A stretch of 64,000 nt of DNA. Source: JBEBVQ01 sp037190845. Lineage in GTDB: Bacteria; Bacteroidota; Bacteroidia; Chitinophagales; Chitinophagaceae. Positions 19,031 to 27,905 of this stretch are shown one piece after another. The stretch's first letter is position 1, and each line of letters opens with the position of its first letter. The stretch spans positions 1-64,000 of the forward strand of contig JBBCJI010000019.1 of assembly GCA_037190845.1 (NCBI GenBank). Direction: 5' to 3'. Below the pieces are notes generated by a model that was not told the origin of the DNA, did no database searches, and saw nothing but the letters and a program-made list of their open reading frames with translations. A program made the translations under genes and the position numbers.

Positions 19031-19038
19031 TATTTTTG
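19031..19038 (+). promoter_or_regulatory. TATTTTTG -7 box of ligA
   Basis: A TAnnTTTG match that ends 5 nt before the ligA ATG, so any transcript from it would be nearly leaderless. No -33 TTG is visible at the right distance. Confidence 0.45.
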
Positions 19039-19043
19039 CCGCT

Positions 19044-21152
19044 ATGGACGTCAACAGGGAAGAGCAGCATTTATACGAGCAGGCCAAAGCATTATTACAA
19101 CAAGAGGGGGGCGAACCGGAAGAAACGATCATCCGGTTGCGGGAAGCGATCAACTATGCCGACCGGAAATATTATGTCGAAAGTAATCCTGTCCTGGCAG
19201 ATGCGGAATATGACACCCTGTTTAAGAAACTGAACGACCTGGAACAACAATACCCGGAGCATGTTACCAGGGATTCACCCACGCAACGTGTGGCAATCGG
19301 GTTGAGCGAGAAATTCCCCCCGGTGAGCCACCTGGTTCCCATGCTGAGTCTCGACAACACATACAATGAAGCAGACCTGCGCGACTGGGACAGACGTTGT
19401 AAAGAGTATGCAGATACTGATATCCTGGAGTATTGTGTAGAGCCGAAGTACGACGGTGCAAGCATTTCCCTGATCTATGAAAACGGCAAGCTGGTACGCG
19501 GCGCTACACGCGGCGATGGCGTCATGGGAGAAGAGATTACCATTAATATCCGCCAGATCCGCTCCGTACCGCTGTCGGTGGCATTTGATAAAGCAGGTGT
19601 GAGCCAGGTGGAGATCCGGGGTGAGGTGGTCATACATAAAAATGTATTTGCCGCATTTAATGAACAGCGCACCAAAGAAGGACTTCCTCCGCTTGCCAAT
19701 CCACGCAACGCGGCTTCCGGTACATTGCGCATGTTAAATCCTGAAGAGGTACGTAAGCGCCGGTTATCCGCCATACTGTATCATGTCAGTGATTATACGC
19801 TCGAGTCCGGCGCTCCTATACCTGATCCTTTACACACCCATTATGATACGCTCCAATGGCTGTATGACCTGGGATTTTCCACGCCTGTACGGGAAATGAA
19901 AAAGTTCAGCAGCATAGAAGAAATAATTGACTTCTGTGTGGATTTTGAAAAACGGCGCGATGATCTTCCATACGAACTGGATGGCCTTGTGATCAAGGTA
20001 AACAATATTGAATTACAGGAGCAGATGGGCATGACCGCGCACCATCCCCGCTGGGCGGTAGCATATAAGTTCAAAGCGCGGCAGGCAACCAGCAAATTAT
20101 TACGCGTGGAATTCCAGGTGGGGCGTACCGGCACCATCACCCCTGTAGGCAAGATAGAACCGGTAGCTGTCGGCGGTGTTACGATCAGTTCCGTATCATT
20201 GTTTAATGAAGATAATGTACGGGAAAAAGACCTGCGTATCGGCGATACGGTACTGGTGGAAAGAGCGGGTGATGTGATCCCTTATATTGTAAAATCCATG
20301 CCCGAGCTGCGCAACGGAAGTGAGATGCTTGTGATTTTTCCGCAGGAATGTCCAATATGTGAACAACCACTTGAAAAACCGGAAGACGAAGCGATATGGC
20401 GTTGTATCAATATCAGTTGCCGCGCACAGGTAGTGGAACGTATTATGCACTTCTGCAGCAAGGATGCGATGGACATCCGCGGCATGGGCGAATCCAATGT
20501 AAAGAAGTTTTTTGAACAGGAAATCCTGAAAGACATTCCCGGGCTGTACCGGATAGACTGGCAGCGTATAGAAGGCATGGAAGGATTCGGGGCGAAATCT
20601 GTCACTAATCTGAAAGAAGCGATCAAAAACAGCAAGCAACAGCCGCTGAACCGCGTAGTCTTTGGACTGGGCATCCGGCACGTCGGTGAGACGACCGCTA
20701 AAACACTGGCTGGCGCCGTCAATCACCTCCGCGATCTGTATGAATGGGACGAGGAAAAGCTGATCACCCTGGAGGATGTAGGCCCCAAAGTAGCTGCTTC
20801 GGTAGCGCATTTTTTCAACACACCGGAGAACAGACATATGATCGACCTGCTTGAACAGGCAGGCGTGAACCTCGTAAACCGGCATAAAAATCAGGAGCAA
20901 AGCGAAGAAGGTACATTAGCAGGTAAAACATTTCTGTTTACCGGCACACTCAGCCGGTTCAAGCGCAACGAGGCAGAAGCGATGGTCGAGGAACGTGGTG
21001 GCTCGATCCTGGGCGGCGTCAGCAGCAAGCTCAGCTATCTGGTAGTAGGCGCCGACGCCGGCTCCAAGCTGGAAAAGGCGAAAAAGCTGGGCACGGTGTC
21101 CATTCTTACGGAAGACGAGTTTCTGAATTTTTTGCAGCAGCCGGAAGTATGA
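19044..21152 (+). CDS. ligA: NAD-dependent DNA ligase
   Basis: A 702-residue DNA ligase that seals nicks during replication and repair using NAD+. The domains are complete: Ia domain (YYVESNPVLADAEYDTL), nucleotidyltransferase with AMP-accepting Lys135 in EPKYDGAS, OB fold (QVGRTGTITPVGKIEPV), a four-Cys zinc finger (CPIC...CINISC, about residue 435-460), helix-hairpin-helix repeats (MEGFGAKSVTNLKEA), and a C-terminal BRCT domain (GKTFLFTGTLSRFKRNEAE). Length is normal for LigA. The gene is monocistronic with a very short predicted leader. Confidence 0.98.
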   Translation: MDVNREEQHLYEQAKALLQQEGGEPEETIIRLREAINYADRKYYVESNPVLADAEYDTLFKKLNDLEQQYPEHVTRDSPTQRVAIGLSEKFPPVSHLVPMLSLDNTYNEADLRDWDRRCKEYADTDILEYCVEPKYDGASISLIYENGKLVRGATRGDGVMGEEITINIRQIRSVPLSVAFDKAGVSQVEIRGEVVIHKNVFAAFNEQRTKEGLPPLANPRNAASGTLRMLNPEEVRKRRLSAILYHVSDYTLESGAPIPDPLHTHYDTLQWLYDLGFSTPVREMKKFSSIEEIIDFCVDFEKRRDDLPYELDGLVIKVNNIELQEQMGMTAHHPRWAVAYKFKARQATSKLLRVEFQVGRTGTITPVGKIEPVAVGGVTISSVSLFNEDNVREKDLRIGDTVLVERAGDVIPYIVKSMPELRNGSEMLVIFPQECPICEQPLEKPEDEAIWRCINISCRAQVVERIMHFCSKDAMDIRGMGESNVKKFFEQEILKDIPGLYRIDWQRIEGMEGFGAKSVTNLKEAIKNSKQQPLNRVVFGLGIRHVGETTAKTLAGAVNHLRDLYEWDEEKLITLEDVGPKVAASVAHFFNTPENRHMIDLLEQAGVNLVNRHKNQEQSEEGTLAGKTFLFTGTLSRFKRNEAEAMVEERGGSILGGVSSKLSYLVVGADAGSKLEKAKKLGTVSILTEDEFLNFLQQPEV

Positions 21153-21180
21153 ACAATCTGATGTGAACAGTTAGTCGTTA

Positions 21181-21684
21181 TTATCTGTAAAATTTATCGC
21201 CATTCCATTTTGCAGGATTGTTGATGATATACCGGGCGATTTGTTGATAAGCGTTTTCATCCCGGATGATGTGCTCATAATAATCACGCTGCCACAATTT
21301 ACCCATCGTTTCATTGTTGGTTTTATAAATATCCAGACAGGTATTTGCCACCAATGATTTGTATGTACCCACAATATTACCCACCGTCGTAGGGGCGGGG
21401 CTTGCCCCCGCCCCTACGGACAACACAATGATACCGTGCATGTGATTGGGCATGACCTGAAATACATCCAATTCAAAATTGGGGAAACGTTCCGGTAATT
21501 TTATCCATTCATTACACGCAATGATGCCGAACCGGTTTAAATACATTTCACCATTTTCGATTTTCCCGAAACGACATTCCTTATTCTGACAACATATTGT
21601 AATAAAATACGCACCCGCCTGCGCATAATCGTATCCTTTCAACCGGATAGACCTGCGATGATGGAATTGCGGATTGTATGCCAT
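21181..21684 (-). CDS. REP-associated tyrosine transposase (RAYT)
   Basis: A 167-residue Y1 (HUH) transposase of the RAYT group. It shows the N-terminal SIRLKGYDYAQAGAYFITIC typical of RAYTs, the HxH metal site in MPNHMHGII (about residues 79-82), and catalytic Tyr in QQIARYIINNP near residue 154. It cuts single-stranded hairpin DNA at REP elements and stands alone without transposon ends. Residues about 88-98 (SVGAGASPAPT) are encoded by a perfect REP hairpin (21388-21418) inside the gene. It lies between ligA and asd, and a REP half-site forms the 3' end of asd about 80 nt from its start. Confidence 0.92.
   Translation of the reverse strand: MAYNPQFHHRRSIRLKGYDYAQAGAYFITICCQNKECRFGKIENGEMYLNRFGIIACNEWIKLPERFPNFELDVFQVMPNHMHGIIVLSVGAGASPAPTTVGNIVGTYKSLVANTCLDIYKTNNETMGKLWQRDYYEHIIRDENAYQQIARYIINNPAKWNGDKFYR
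21388..21418. repeat. REP hairpin inside the RAYT coding sequence
   Basis: Perfect 13-bp inverted repeat (CGTAGGGGCGGGG and CCCCGCCCCTACG) with loop CTTGC. It lies in frame within the transposase gene and encodes a small-residue loop (GAGASPAP). It is nearly the same hairpin as the intergenic REP at 28478-28506. Confidence 0.9.
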
Positions 21685-21763
21685 TGATACTGGTATTAAT
21701 CAGGGTATTGCCCGATGTCGGACTATACACTAAAATACACATAATCAATTGGATACAAAAATA

Positions 21764-22762
21764 TTATTGGGCAGAGGTGAACCCTGCCCCTACCAGGTAT
21801 TCCGCGATCTGCACCGCATTGGTTGCGGCACCCTTACGGAGATTGTCAGATACTACCCAACAGTTGAAGGTATTATCCCGGGAATAATCCCGACGGATAC
21901 GGCCTATAAAAACCTCGTCCCTGCCGGCGGCATACAGCGGCATGGGATATTCATTCTGCGAAGGGTTGTCCTGGACAATGATACCCGGCGTTGCACGCCA
22001 GAGATCACGCAGCTCCTGCTCATCAAAATCCCGGTGCAGCTCTACGTTGATGCTTTCGCTATGGCCGCCCATCACCGGCACACGCACGGTAGTAGCGGTT
22101 ACCCGGATCGAATCGTCGCCCATGATCTTGCAGGTCTCCTGTACCATCTTCATCTCTTCTTTGGTATAGCCGTTATCCTGAAATACATCTATATGCGGCA
22201 GCACGTTCATGTCGATCGGGTGCGGATACACACCGTTGCCCTTTCCGCCGGCGCGCTCGTCCAGCAGCTCGGCTACCGCCTTCTGGCCGGTGCCGGTAAC
22301 GGATTGGTAGGTGCTCACCACCACTCTTTTAACGCCATATTTCTGATGCACCGGATGCAATGCCATTACCATCTGGATCGTAGAGCAGTTGGGATTGGCA
22401 ATGATCAGGTCTCCGGGGATAAGCGTAGCGCTGTTCACTTCGGGAACAATCAGCTTTTTGGAAGGATCCATCCGCCATGCAGAAGAATTATCCACCACAC
22501 GACATCCGATCGCAGCAAACTTCGGCGCCAGCTCCAGCGAGGTACTGCCGCCGGCAGAGAACAGCGCCAGTTGCGGTTTTTTAGCCAGTGCTTCAGCAGC
22601 AGTATGTACCGTGTATTCCTTTCCTTTAAAAAGGACCTTTTTACCTGCCGACTTTTCAGAAGCAACAGGTATCAGTTCCGTTACCGGGAAGTCTCTTTCT
22701 TCGAGGATCTGTAACATGGCAGTACCCACCAGTCCGGTGGCTCCTACTAAAGCAATACGCAT
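21764..22762 (-). CDS. asd: Aspartate-semialdehyde dehydrogenase
   Basis: A 332-residue enzyme that reduces aspartyl phosphate to aspartate semialdehyde with NADPH, the branch point to lysine/diaminopimelate, threonine and methionine. It has the N-terminal Rossmann motif VGATGLVG, catalytic Cys126 in IANPNCSTIQM, the substrate-binding SAGGSTS region and the VPVMGGHSES stretch with the general-base His. The normal fold appears to end near NAVQIAEYL; the final VGAGFTSAQ is encoded by REP-like sequence. It is read divergently from the ABC transporter. Confidence 0.96.
   Translation of the reverse strand: MRIALVGATGLVGTAMLQILEERDFPVTELIPVASEKSAGKKVLFKGKEYTVHTAAEALAKKPQLALFSAGGSTSLELAPKFAAIGCRVVDNSSAWRMDPSKKLIVPEVNSATLIPGDLIIANPNCSTIQMVMALHPVHQKYGVKRVVVSTYQSVTGTGQKAVAELLDERAGGKGNGVYPHPIDMNVLPHIDVFQDNGYTKEEMKMVQETCKIMGDDSIRVTATTVRVPVMGGHSESINVELHRDFDEQELRDLWRATPGIIVQDNPSQNEYPMPLYAAGRDEVFIGRIRRDYSRDNTFNCWVVSDNLRKGAATNAVQIAEYLVGAGFTSAQ
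21769..21793 (-). repeat. REP half-element forming the asd 3' end
   Basis: On the minus strand it begins GTAGGGGCAGGG, identical over 12 nt to the left arm of the REP at 28478, then TTCACCTCTGCCC as a weaker right arm. It encodes the last residues of Asd; the stop codon follows within 5 nt. It is next to the RAYT gene. Confidence 0.7.
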
Positions 22763-22784
22763 AAGTGTGATAAAGATTTGCCGG

Positions 22785-22792
22785 CAAAATTA
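22785..22792 (-). promoter_or_regulatory. TAATTTTG -7 box of asd
   Basis: A TAnnTTTG match on the minus strand, 22 nt upstream of the asd ATG. No clear -33 TTG is present. The position within the 106-nt divergent region is correct for asd. Confidence 0.5.
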
Positions 22793-22868
22793 AGAAATCG
22801 TGTGCTTTCTTCCGAAAAGGAATGAAATTACCGAACTTTGCCCCGTTTACAGAGGATCAATACCCGGA

Positions 22869-24647
22869 ATGAAAGACCTTGCCGCGCTCCATCCTTATTT
22901 CCTGCGTTATAAATGGCGACTATTGCTGGGCGTACTGTTCGTCACCCTGTCGAATATGTTTGCCGTCATGCCGCCGGCAGTGATACGTAATGTGCTGGAT
23001 GAAGTGCAGCAGAACATCAACAGCTACCGGCTGGTGAGCGATAGCATACTTGCCGGCAGCATGCAGTCTGTGATGCTCAACCTGGTATTCTGGAATGGTC
23101 TGCTGCTGCTCGGGCTGGCGCTTATGCGGGGTATTTTCATGTTTTTCATGCGGCAGACCATCATCGTCATGTCACGGTTGATCGAGTATGACCAGAAAAA
23201 CGAAATATACGCCCATTATCAACGACTGCATACCCATTTCTATAAAACCCATTTCACCGGCGACCTGATGAACCGGATATCGGAAGATGTATCGCGGGTA
23301 CGACAGTATACCGGGCCGGCGATCATGTACGGCGTCAACCTCCTGGTACTCTCTGTAATGTGTATCTGGAGCATGCTGCGGGTGGATGCCTTGCTGACGT
23401 TCTACGTGCTGGCTCCGCTGCCGTTCCTCGCATTCGTCATCTATTACGTCAACCGGATCATCTTCCGCAAAAGCGAAAAGATACAGGCGCAGTTGTCTAT
23501 GCTCACGACCACCGCCCAGGAATCCTATTCGGGCATACGGGTGATCAAATCATTCGTACAGGAACAGATCATGCGGCGGTTTTTCGACACACATTCGGAA
23601 GATTATAAAAAAAGCGCCGTCAATCTTTCGCTCACCGAAGCCATTTATTTTCCGTCCATGAACCTGTTTATCGGCTTAAGCATGTTGAGCACCATACTCT
23701 TTGGCGGATATATGGCAATACAGGGACACATTACCGCAGGCAATATCGCAGAATTTGTGATCTACATCAACCTGCTCATGTTTCCCATATCGAGCATCGG
23801 GTGGGTAGCCTCCATGACCCAGCGCGCCGCTGCCTCCCAGAAGCGGATCAACGAGTTCCTGCATACAGAGCCGGAGATCGTTTCACCACCCGGCGCCGTG
23901 CAGCATACGGTCAGCGGGGCTGTGTCATTCAACAATGTCAACTTTACCTATCCGCACACCGGCATACGGGCATTACACCACTTTTCCCTCCACATAAAGG
24001 CAGGAGAAAAAATTGCGGTCATCGGAAAGACCGGATCCGGAAAATCTACGCTGGCACAGTTACTGCTCAGGATGTATGATGTGGAAACGGGCACTCTCGA
24101 GATAGACGGCGTTCCTGTAAAAGAATATGACCTGCACCATCTGCGTCAGCAGATCGCATATGCCCCGCAGGAGGCGTTCCTGTTCAGTGATACGATATAC
24201 AACAATATCAGGTTCGGCCGCTACGACGCTACAGAAGCCGAGATAAGGGAAGCCGCCCGGATGGCGGATTTTGAGAAGGATATCAACCAGCTTACGCAAG
24301 GCTACGAAACCATTATCGGTGAGCGGGGTGTCATGCTTTCGGGCGGACAAAAACAACGGCTCGTGCTGGCCAGAACTTTGCTGAGAAATAACAAGCTGCT
24401 GATACTCGATGAATCATTATCAGCCGTAGATACACAAACGGAACAGAACATCCTGCATAACCTGCAGGATTATATCCGGGATAAAACCGTGCTGGTCATT
24501 ACACACCGGATATTCACCGCCTGGTCATTCGACCGGATACTTGTACTGGACAACGGTACCATTGCGGAACAAGGCACACATGATGAATTGATGCGCCTGG
24601 ATGGCCGTTATGCTGCATTATACCGGCATCAGAATACGCACAGGTAA
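22869..24647 (+). CDS. ABC transporter, fused permease and ATPase
   Basis: A half-size exporter of 592 residues from the ATG opening MKDLAALHPYFLRYKWR; an earlier ATG at 22800 adds 23 residues without family character. The N-terminal half is a six-helix ABC-exporter membrane domain (LLLGVLFVTLSNMFAVM onward). The C-terminal ATPase has Walker A GKTGSGKST, Q-loop YAPQEAFLFS, signature LSGGQKQR, Walker B LLILDES and the switch His in VITHR. It probably works as a homodimer in the inner membrane. The family includes MsbA-like lipid and multidrug exporters; the substrate cannot be told from sequence. Confidence 0.93.
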   Translation: MKDLAALHPYFLRYKWRLLLGVLFVTLSNMFAVMPPAVIRNVLDEVQQNINSYRLVSDSILAGSMQSVMLNLVFWNGLLLLGLALMRGIFMFFMRQTIIVMSRLIEYDQKNEIYAHYQRLHTHFYKTHFTGDLMNRISEDVSRVRQYTGPAIMYGVNLLVLSVMCIWSMLRVDALLTFYVLAPLPFLAFVIYYVNRIIFRKSEKIQAQLSMLTTTAQESYSGIRVIKSFVQEQIMRRFFDTHSEDYKKSAVNLSLTEAIYFPSMNLFIGLSMLSTILFGGYMAIQGHITAGNIAEFVIYINLLMFPISSIGWVASMTQRAAASQKRINEFLHTEPEIVSPPGAVQHTVSGAVSFNNVNFTYPHTGIRALHHFSLHIKAGEKIAVIGKTGSGKSTLAQLLLRMYDVETGTLEIDGVPVKEYDLHHLRQQIAYAPQEAFLFSDTIYNNIRFGRYDATEAEIREAARMADFEKDINQLTQGYETIIGERGVMLSGGQKQRLVLARTLLRNNKLLILDESLSAVDTQTEQNILHNLQDYIRDKTVLVITHRIFTAWSFDRILVLDNGTIAEQGTHDELMRLDGRYAALYRHQNTHR

Positions 24648-24670
24648 TGACACAATGCACTGTATAAACA

Positions 24671-24690
24671 AGGCATACCTTATCTCTACG
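24671..24690. repeat. Diverged GTAG-type palindrome
   Basis: AGGCATACCTTATCTCTACG resembles the element at 14976-15003 (GGCATTCCTTGTCTCTAC). It is followed by a CCCCCTACGG / ACGGGG motif that abuts the stop codon of the EEP gene. It lies between convergent genes. I rate it a decayed REP copy. Confidence 0.5.
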
Positions 24691-24700
24691 CCCCCTACGG

Positions 24701-25834
24701 TTACGGGGTAATAATTTTAAAATTGGCGATTACGGGATTATGATCGCTAAGGGGGGTATACGGCGTACGGAACCCCACGATACGCATCAGTGCCGGATCA
24801 TAAAAAATATGATCAATGCGCAGGGTCGGCATGATCGCGTTGTAGGTGCGCCCCAGACCACGGCCTTTTTTTGCGAAGGCATCCTTCAGATCTCCCCGGA
24901 TGGTCGTATAAGTATAAGAACCCGGCAGATCATTGAGATCCCCACAGATCAGCACCGGATAAGGACTTTCACGGATCACTCCCGCTGCCTTATCTGCCTG
25001 GAGCGCTCTCCTGACATAAGCAGTATTAAACTGCCGGGCATAAGACCGGGAGGTCTCTACCGGAATTTTCACATCCCGCCGGTTTTTCATTTCTTCGATC
25101 AGCTTCTTATCCTTATCCAGCAAAAGAAAAGACTGCAGGTGTATATAATACGTACGCATCATTTGCTTACCCGGCAGCTCCACATCACACTGCATCATCT
25201 TGATATTTTCAGCAATCTGGGTTTCTCTGAGATTGTGCAGCGGGTATTTGGAATATAAAGCCGTACCGATATAAATTTTCGTACCCAGCGAATTATCATA
25301 CGAAAACCGATATTCCCGGAAGCCTCCTTCTTTGAGAAACCGGTCGCTATGCGGCTTCATACCATCCCTCCAGTTTGTATAAAACTCCTGCAGGCACAGG
25401 ATATCCGGCTTTTCTTCGCGGATCAGCTGCAATATTCTGTCGGGTACGGTCTTATCCACCGGCCGGTCGTAAATCCCCAGGCCATGCACATTCCAGGTGA
25501 TCACTTTCACCTTTCCTTCACCCGGCTCCAGGTCATTCTTACCCATATAATGCAGACCAAATACAGAAGACACAAGCTGATGCAGCAGCACCAATGTCAG
25601 TGCAGAAGGGATCGCCCGCCACTTCCGCCGGGTAAACAGCCAGAAGATAACAAAGCAGGCATTGCACAGGATCGCAAAGGGTGTAGTAAGGCTTGCCAAT
25701 GCCAGGTAAGGCGCTTGCAAAGGGCTGGTGACCGATGCCAGATAACACAATGCCATCCAGAGTATCCCCAGGATGTTAACCAGGAAGAAGGTATGCCCCA
25801 ACAGCGTCCTCAAAAAGCCGGTTATCTGTTTCAT
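24701..25834 (-). CDS. Membrane-anchored endonuclease/exonuclease/phosphatase-family protein
   Basis: A 377-residue protein. Three N-terminal membrane helices (FFLVNILGILWMALCYLA, FAILCNACFVIFWLFTR, SALTLVLLHQLVSSVFG) are followed by an EEP-fold domain with the catalytic set: TWNVHGL (Asn), CLQEFY (Glu), ICGDLNDLPGS (Asp/Asn), and LSDHNPV near the C-terminus (the final Asp-His). Such proteins hydrolyse phosphodiesters of nucleic acids, lipids or inositol phosphates; this membrane-anchored form is frequent in Bacteroidota and its substrate is not known. It is 29 nt downstream of the rhomboid-like gene on the same strand and likely belongs to that operon. Confidence 0.92.
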   Translation of the reverse strand: MKQITGFLRTLLGHTFFLVNILGILWMALCYLASVTSPLQAPYLALASLTTPFAILCNACFVIFWLFTRRKWRAIPSALTLVLLHQLVSSVFGLHYMGKNDLEPGEGKVKVITWNVHGLGIYDRPVDKTVPDRILQLIREEKPDILCLQEFYTNWRDGMKPHSDRFLKEGGFREYRFSYDNSLGTKIYIGTALYSKYPLHNLRETQIAENIKMMQCDVELPGKQMMRTYYIHLQSFLLLDKDKKLIEEMKNRRDVKIPVETSRSYARQFNTAYVRRALQADKAAGVIRESPYPVLICGDLNDLPGSYTYTTIRGDLKDAFAKKGRGLGRTYNAIMPTLRIDHIFYDPALMRIVGFRTPYTPLSDHNPVIANFKIITP

Positions 25835-25863
25835 TGTATAAATATTGCCTCTGCCGGGTTATC

Positions 25864-26766
25864 CTATTCCTTTTTCCTGCTGGCATGCATCAATGTTTCT
25901 TTTTCTTCTTTTGTAAGCGCATCATAGCCATGCCTGTTTATCTTGTCCAGCAGATCATCTATGCGTTGTTCATCGCTGGGCTTACGGTTTTGCTGCATAC
26001 CTTTCAGTACCTGCTCCCTGCGATGTTGATGTTTGCTGCCGGCATCTGCCGCAGGCGTGAAAAGACGGTCCAGGCGCTCCTGCCATGTATACATCCAGTT
26101 TCCGGGCTGATAACCGCCACGCAGCATCCGTACATACAGGTAACCCATCAGTCCGCCCCCGGCTATCATAATAAGATACGGAAGCTGCAGGTTCGTACGC
26201 AATAGCATCAATACCGCAAAAATACCGGCAAGCACGGGCAGCGGAATGCTGAACGTATCGCTCATGTATAAGCGATATCTGGGAGATAACGTAAGCGCCG
26301 CAACAGCAAACGCCGTAACCCCGGCCTGTGCGCCAAGCACATATTTTCCTGCCGGCACTGCTTCACCGGGTATTAACTGCACAAGCAAGTATGATACGCC
26401 ACCGGCGATAAGGCTGTATATGAACATCGGGATGATCTGCCGGTAACCGATCAATGTCTGTACAATACTGCCAAAGGCATACAGCCATATCATATTGGAA
26501 GCCCAGTCCCAGAAGCCGTAGTGCGACCATCCATAAGTCAGCAGTGTCCAGAACCCGGATGACCAGGAAGTGGCAGCCGGCAGGGCAATATACGGAGATA
26601 TCAGGTTGACCGCATCCTGAAAACGGTAATGAGCGAATGCCTGAAAGCATACCGCCGTAAAGAGAAACGCGATATAGCCTACGCCACTGGCCACAATAAG
26701 CTGCAATACCGCATTGTGCCGGTATGAAGGGATACGGAATGAAGAAGGTGGTTTATATGTTGTCAT
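25864..26766 (-). CDS. Rhomboid-like membrane protein, probable pseudoprotease
   Basis: About 300 residues, six membrane helices, with the rhomboid layout (SSGFWTLLTYGWSHYGFWDW, then NMIWLYAFGSIVQTLIGYRQ). The active-site Ser position of the related GASAG motif reads GAQAG, and the last helix (MIAGGGLMGYLYVRML) has no His, so it should not cleave peptide bonds. A charged cytosolic C-terminus ends with a DLLDKINRHGYDALTKEEKE segment, the small domain often fused to Bacteroidota rhomboids (DUF6576-like). I chose the ATG at 26766; one at 26781 is possible. It follows the active rhomboid gene, separated by an ATTAGC repeat. Confidence 0.88.
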   Translation of the reverse strand: MTTYKPPSSFRIPSYRHNAVLQLIVASGVGYIAFLFTAVCFQAFAHYRFQDAVNLISPYIALPAATSWSSGFWTLLTYGWSHYGFWDWASNMIWLYAFGSIVQTLIGYRQIIPMFIYSLIAGGVSYLLVQLIPGEAVPAGKYVLGAQAGVTAFAVAALTLSPRYRLYMSDTFSIPLPVLAGIFAVLMLLRTNLQLPYLIMIAGGGLMGYLYVRMLRGGYQPGNWMYTWQERLDRLFTPAADAGSKHQHRREQVLKGMQQNRKPSDEQRIDDLLDKINRHGYDALTKEEKETLMHASRKKE

Positions 26767-26784
26767 ACAAAAAAGGATCATTTT

Positions 26785-26848
26785 AATTAGCTAATATCTA
26801 TCGCGAGCAATCATTAGCACATCAGCTAATTGGCTAATTAACTCATCA
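26785..26848. repeat. ATTAGC-family intergenic palindrome, copy B
   Basis: Read on the minus strand it starts with the TGA stop codon of the rhomboid gene (TGATGAGTTAATTAGCC), passes a TAATGATTGCTCGCGATAG core and ends ATTAGCTAATTAA. The core aligns closely with copy C at 51561. It fills the gap between the two rhomboid genes. Confidence 0.75.
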
Positions 26849-27694
26849 GTAAAACCTGTTACGCAATCGTTTGTTCCAATAACGGAGCAGAAGGAAGGCA
26901 AACAGCATACCGCCGAGGTGGGCAAAGTGTGCTACATTGTCGCCGGCAGAATTACGGATGCCAGCATACAGCTCAAACAGGGCGTAAAATGCAACGAAAT
27001 ATTTTGCCTTTACCGGCACGAAAAAATACAGGTATATTAATGTGTTGGGGAATAGGTAACCAAAGGCGAATAAAACGCCAAAGACAGCTCCGGACGCGCC
27101 TACTGTAGCCTCATCCACTTTCAGATTGTAATATTGGTTGATGAGCGATACAGATTCAACAGAGCAGTTAGTACAGGCCGGATTGCTTTCCCAGAAGCTC
27201 CTCAGCGTCTGGAACCCCGGGATCTGATCGATTCCCTGCTCCCTGATAAAATGAATATACTGATCCAGTACGGGATTCTGTTGATAATCTACAAACGCAC
27301 GTCCGAGAATGTTATATTCATAACCCAGCACCATGAGATGAAGGAATGCAGCTCCCAGACCGCAGACAAAGTAAAATATCAGGAAACGCTTCGGCCCCCA
27401 CATATTCTCAAGAATTGATCCAAACATCCACAGCGCAAACATATTCGAGAATATATGCAGCAGGGTCGTCTGTAACAACGCGGGATTAGAACTCCCGTGC
27501 ATAAACATATGAGTAAAGAACTGCCAGGGCCGGAAATATTGAGACTGCCAGTAATGAAGCCCGAAATAATCTGCCAGATCAAAACCACGGCTACCCAGGA
27601 TCAGCTGAAGGATCACCACAAGCACGTTGATGATAATGATATTCTTTACAACAGGCGGAAGTATCTGAAATCCCGTAGGCCTGAATTCTGTCAT
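26846..27694 (-). CDS. Rhomboid-family intramembrane serine protease
   Basis: A 282-residue polytopic membrane protease. Catalytic residues are present: Ser in VGASGAVFG (about residue 202) and His in VAHFAHLGGMLFAF near the C-terminus. Other family features are the HIFSNMFALWMFGS helix and a cytosolic start of mainly polar residues. An insertion of about 60 residues (roughly 130-190, with CTNC) lies between helices 3 and 4 and is larger than in compact rhomboids. Substrates are unknown. It is the first gene of a probable operon with the pseudoprotease and the EEP protein, behind a well-formed promoter. Confidence 0.93.
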   Translation of the reverse strand: MTEFRPTGFQILPPVVKNIIIINVLVVILQLILGSRGFDLADYFGLHYWQSQYFRPWQFFTHMFMHGSSNPALLQTTLLHIFSNMFALWMFGSILENMWGPKRFLIFYFVCGLGAAFLHLMVLGYEYNILGRAFVDYQQNPVLDQYIHFIREQGIDQIPGFQTLRSFWESNPACTNCSVESVSLINQYYNLKVDEATVGASGAVFGVLFAFGYLFPNTLIYLYFFVPVKAKYFVAFYALFELYAGIRNSAGDNVAHFAHLGGMLFAFLLLRYWNKRLRNRFY

Positions 27695-27753
27695 AAGTAC
27701 TGCTTTTAATGCTGCCGGCGGATACCGCGAAGCGGGTTCGGAGTAATGTCTGC

Positions 27754-27784
27754 CAAAATTATCTTTTTACATGGTAGGCATCAA
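27754..27784 (-). promoter_or_regulatory. Bacteroidota-type promoter of the rhomboid operon
   Basis: On the minus strand TTG (27782-27784), 20 nt, then TAATTTTG (27754-27761). Spacing fits the consensus, and the box lies about 60 nt before the rhomboid ATG. Confidence 0.65.
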
Positions 27785-27905
27785 AAATTATCGGAGAAAA
27801 TTCCTTTTTTCCGGCTCCGGCCCATGCCGGCATTACCGAAAATAACAATACCGCGGGCAATAATGTAACTTTACACCGGAAATATATACTATTACATTAG
27901 CTGAA

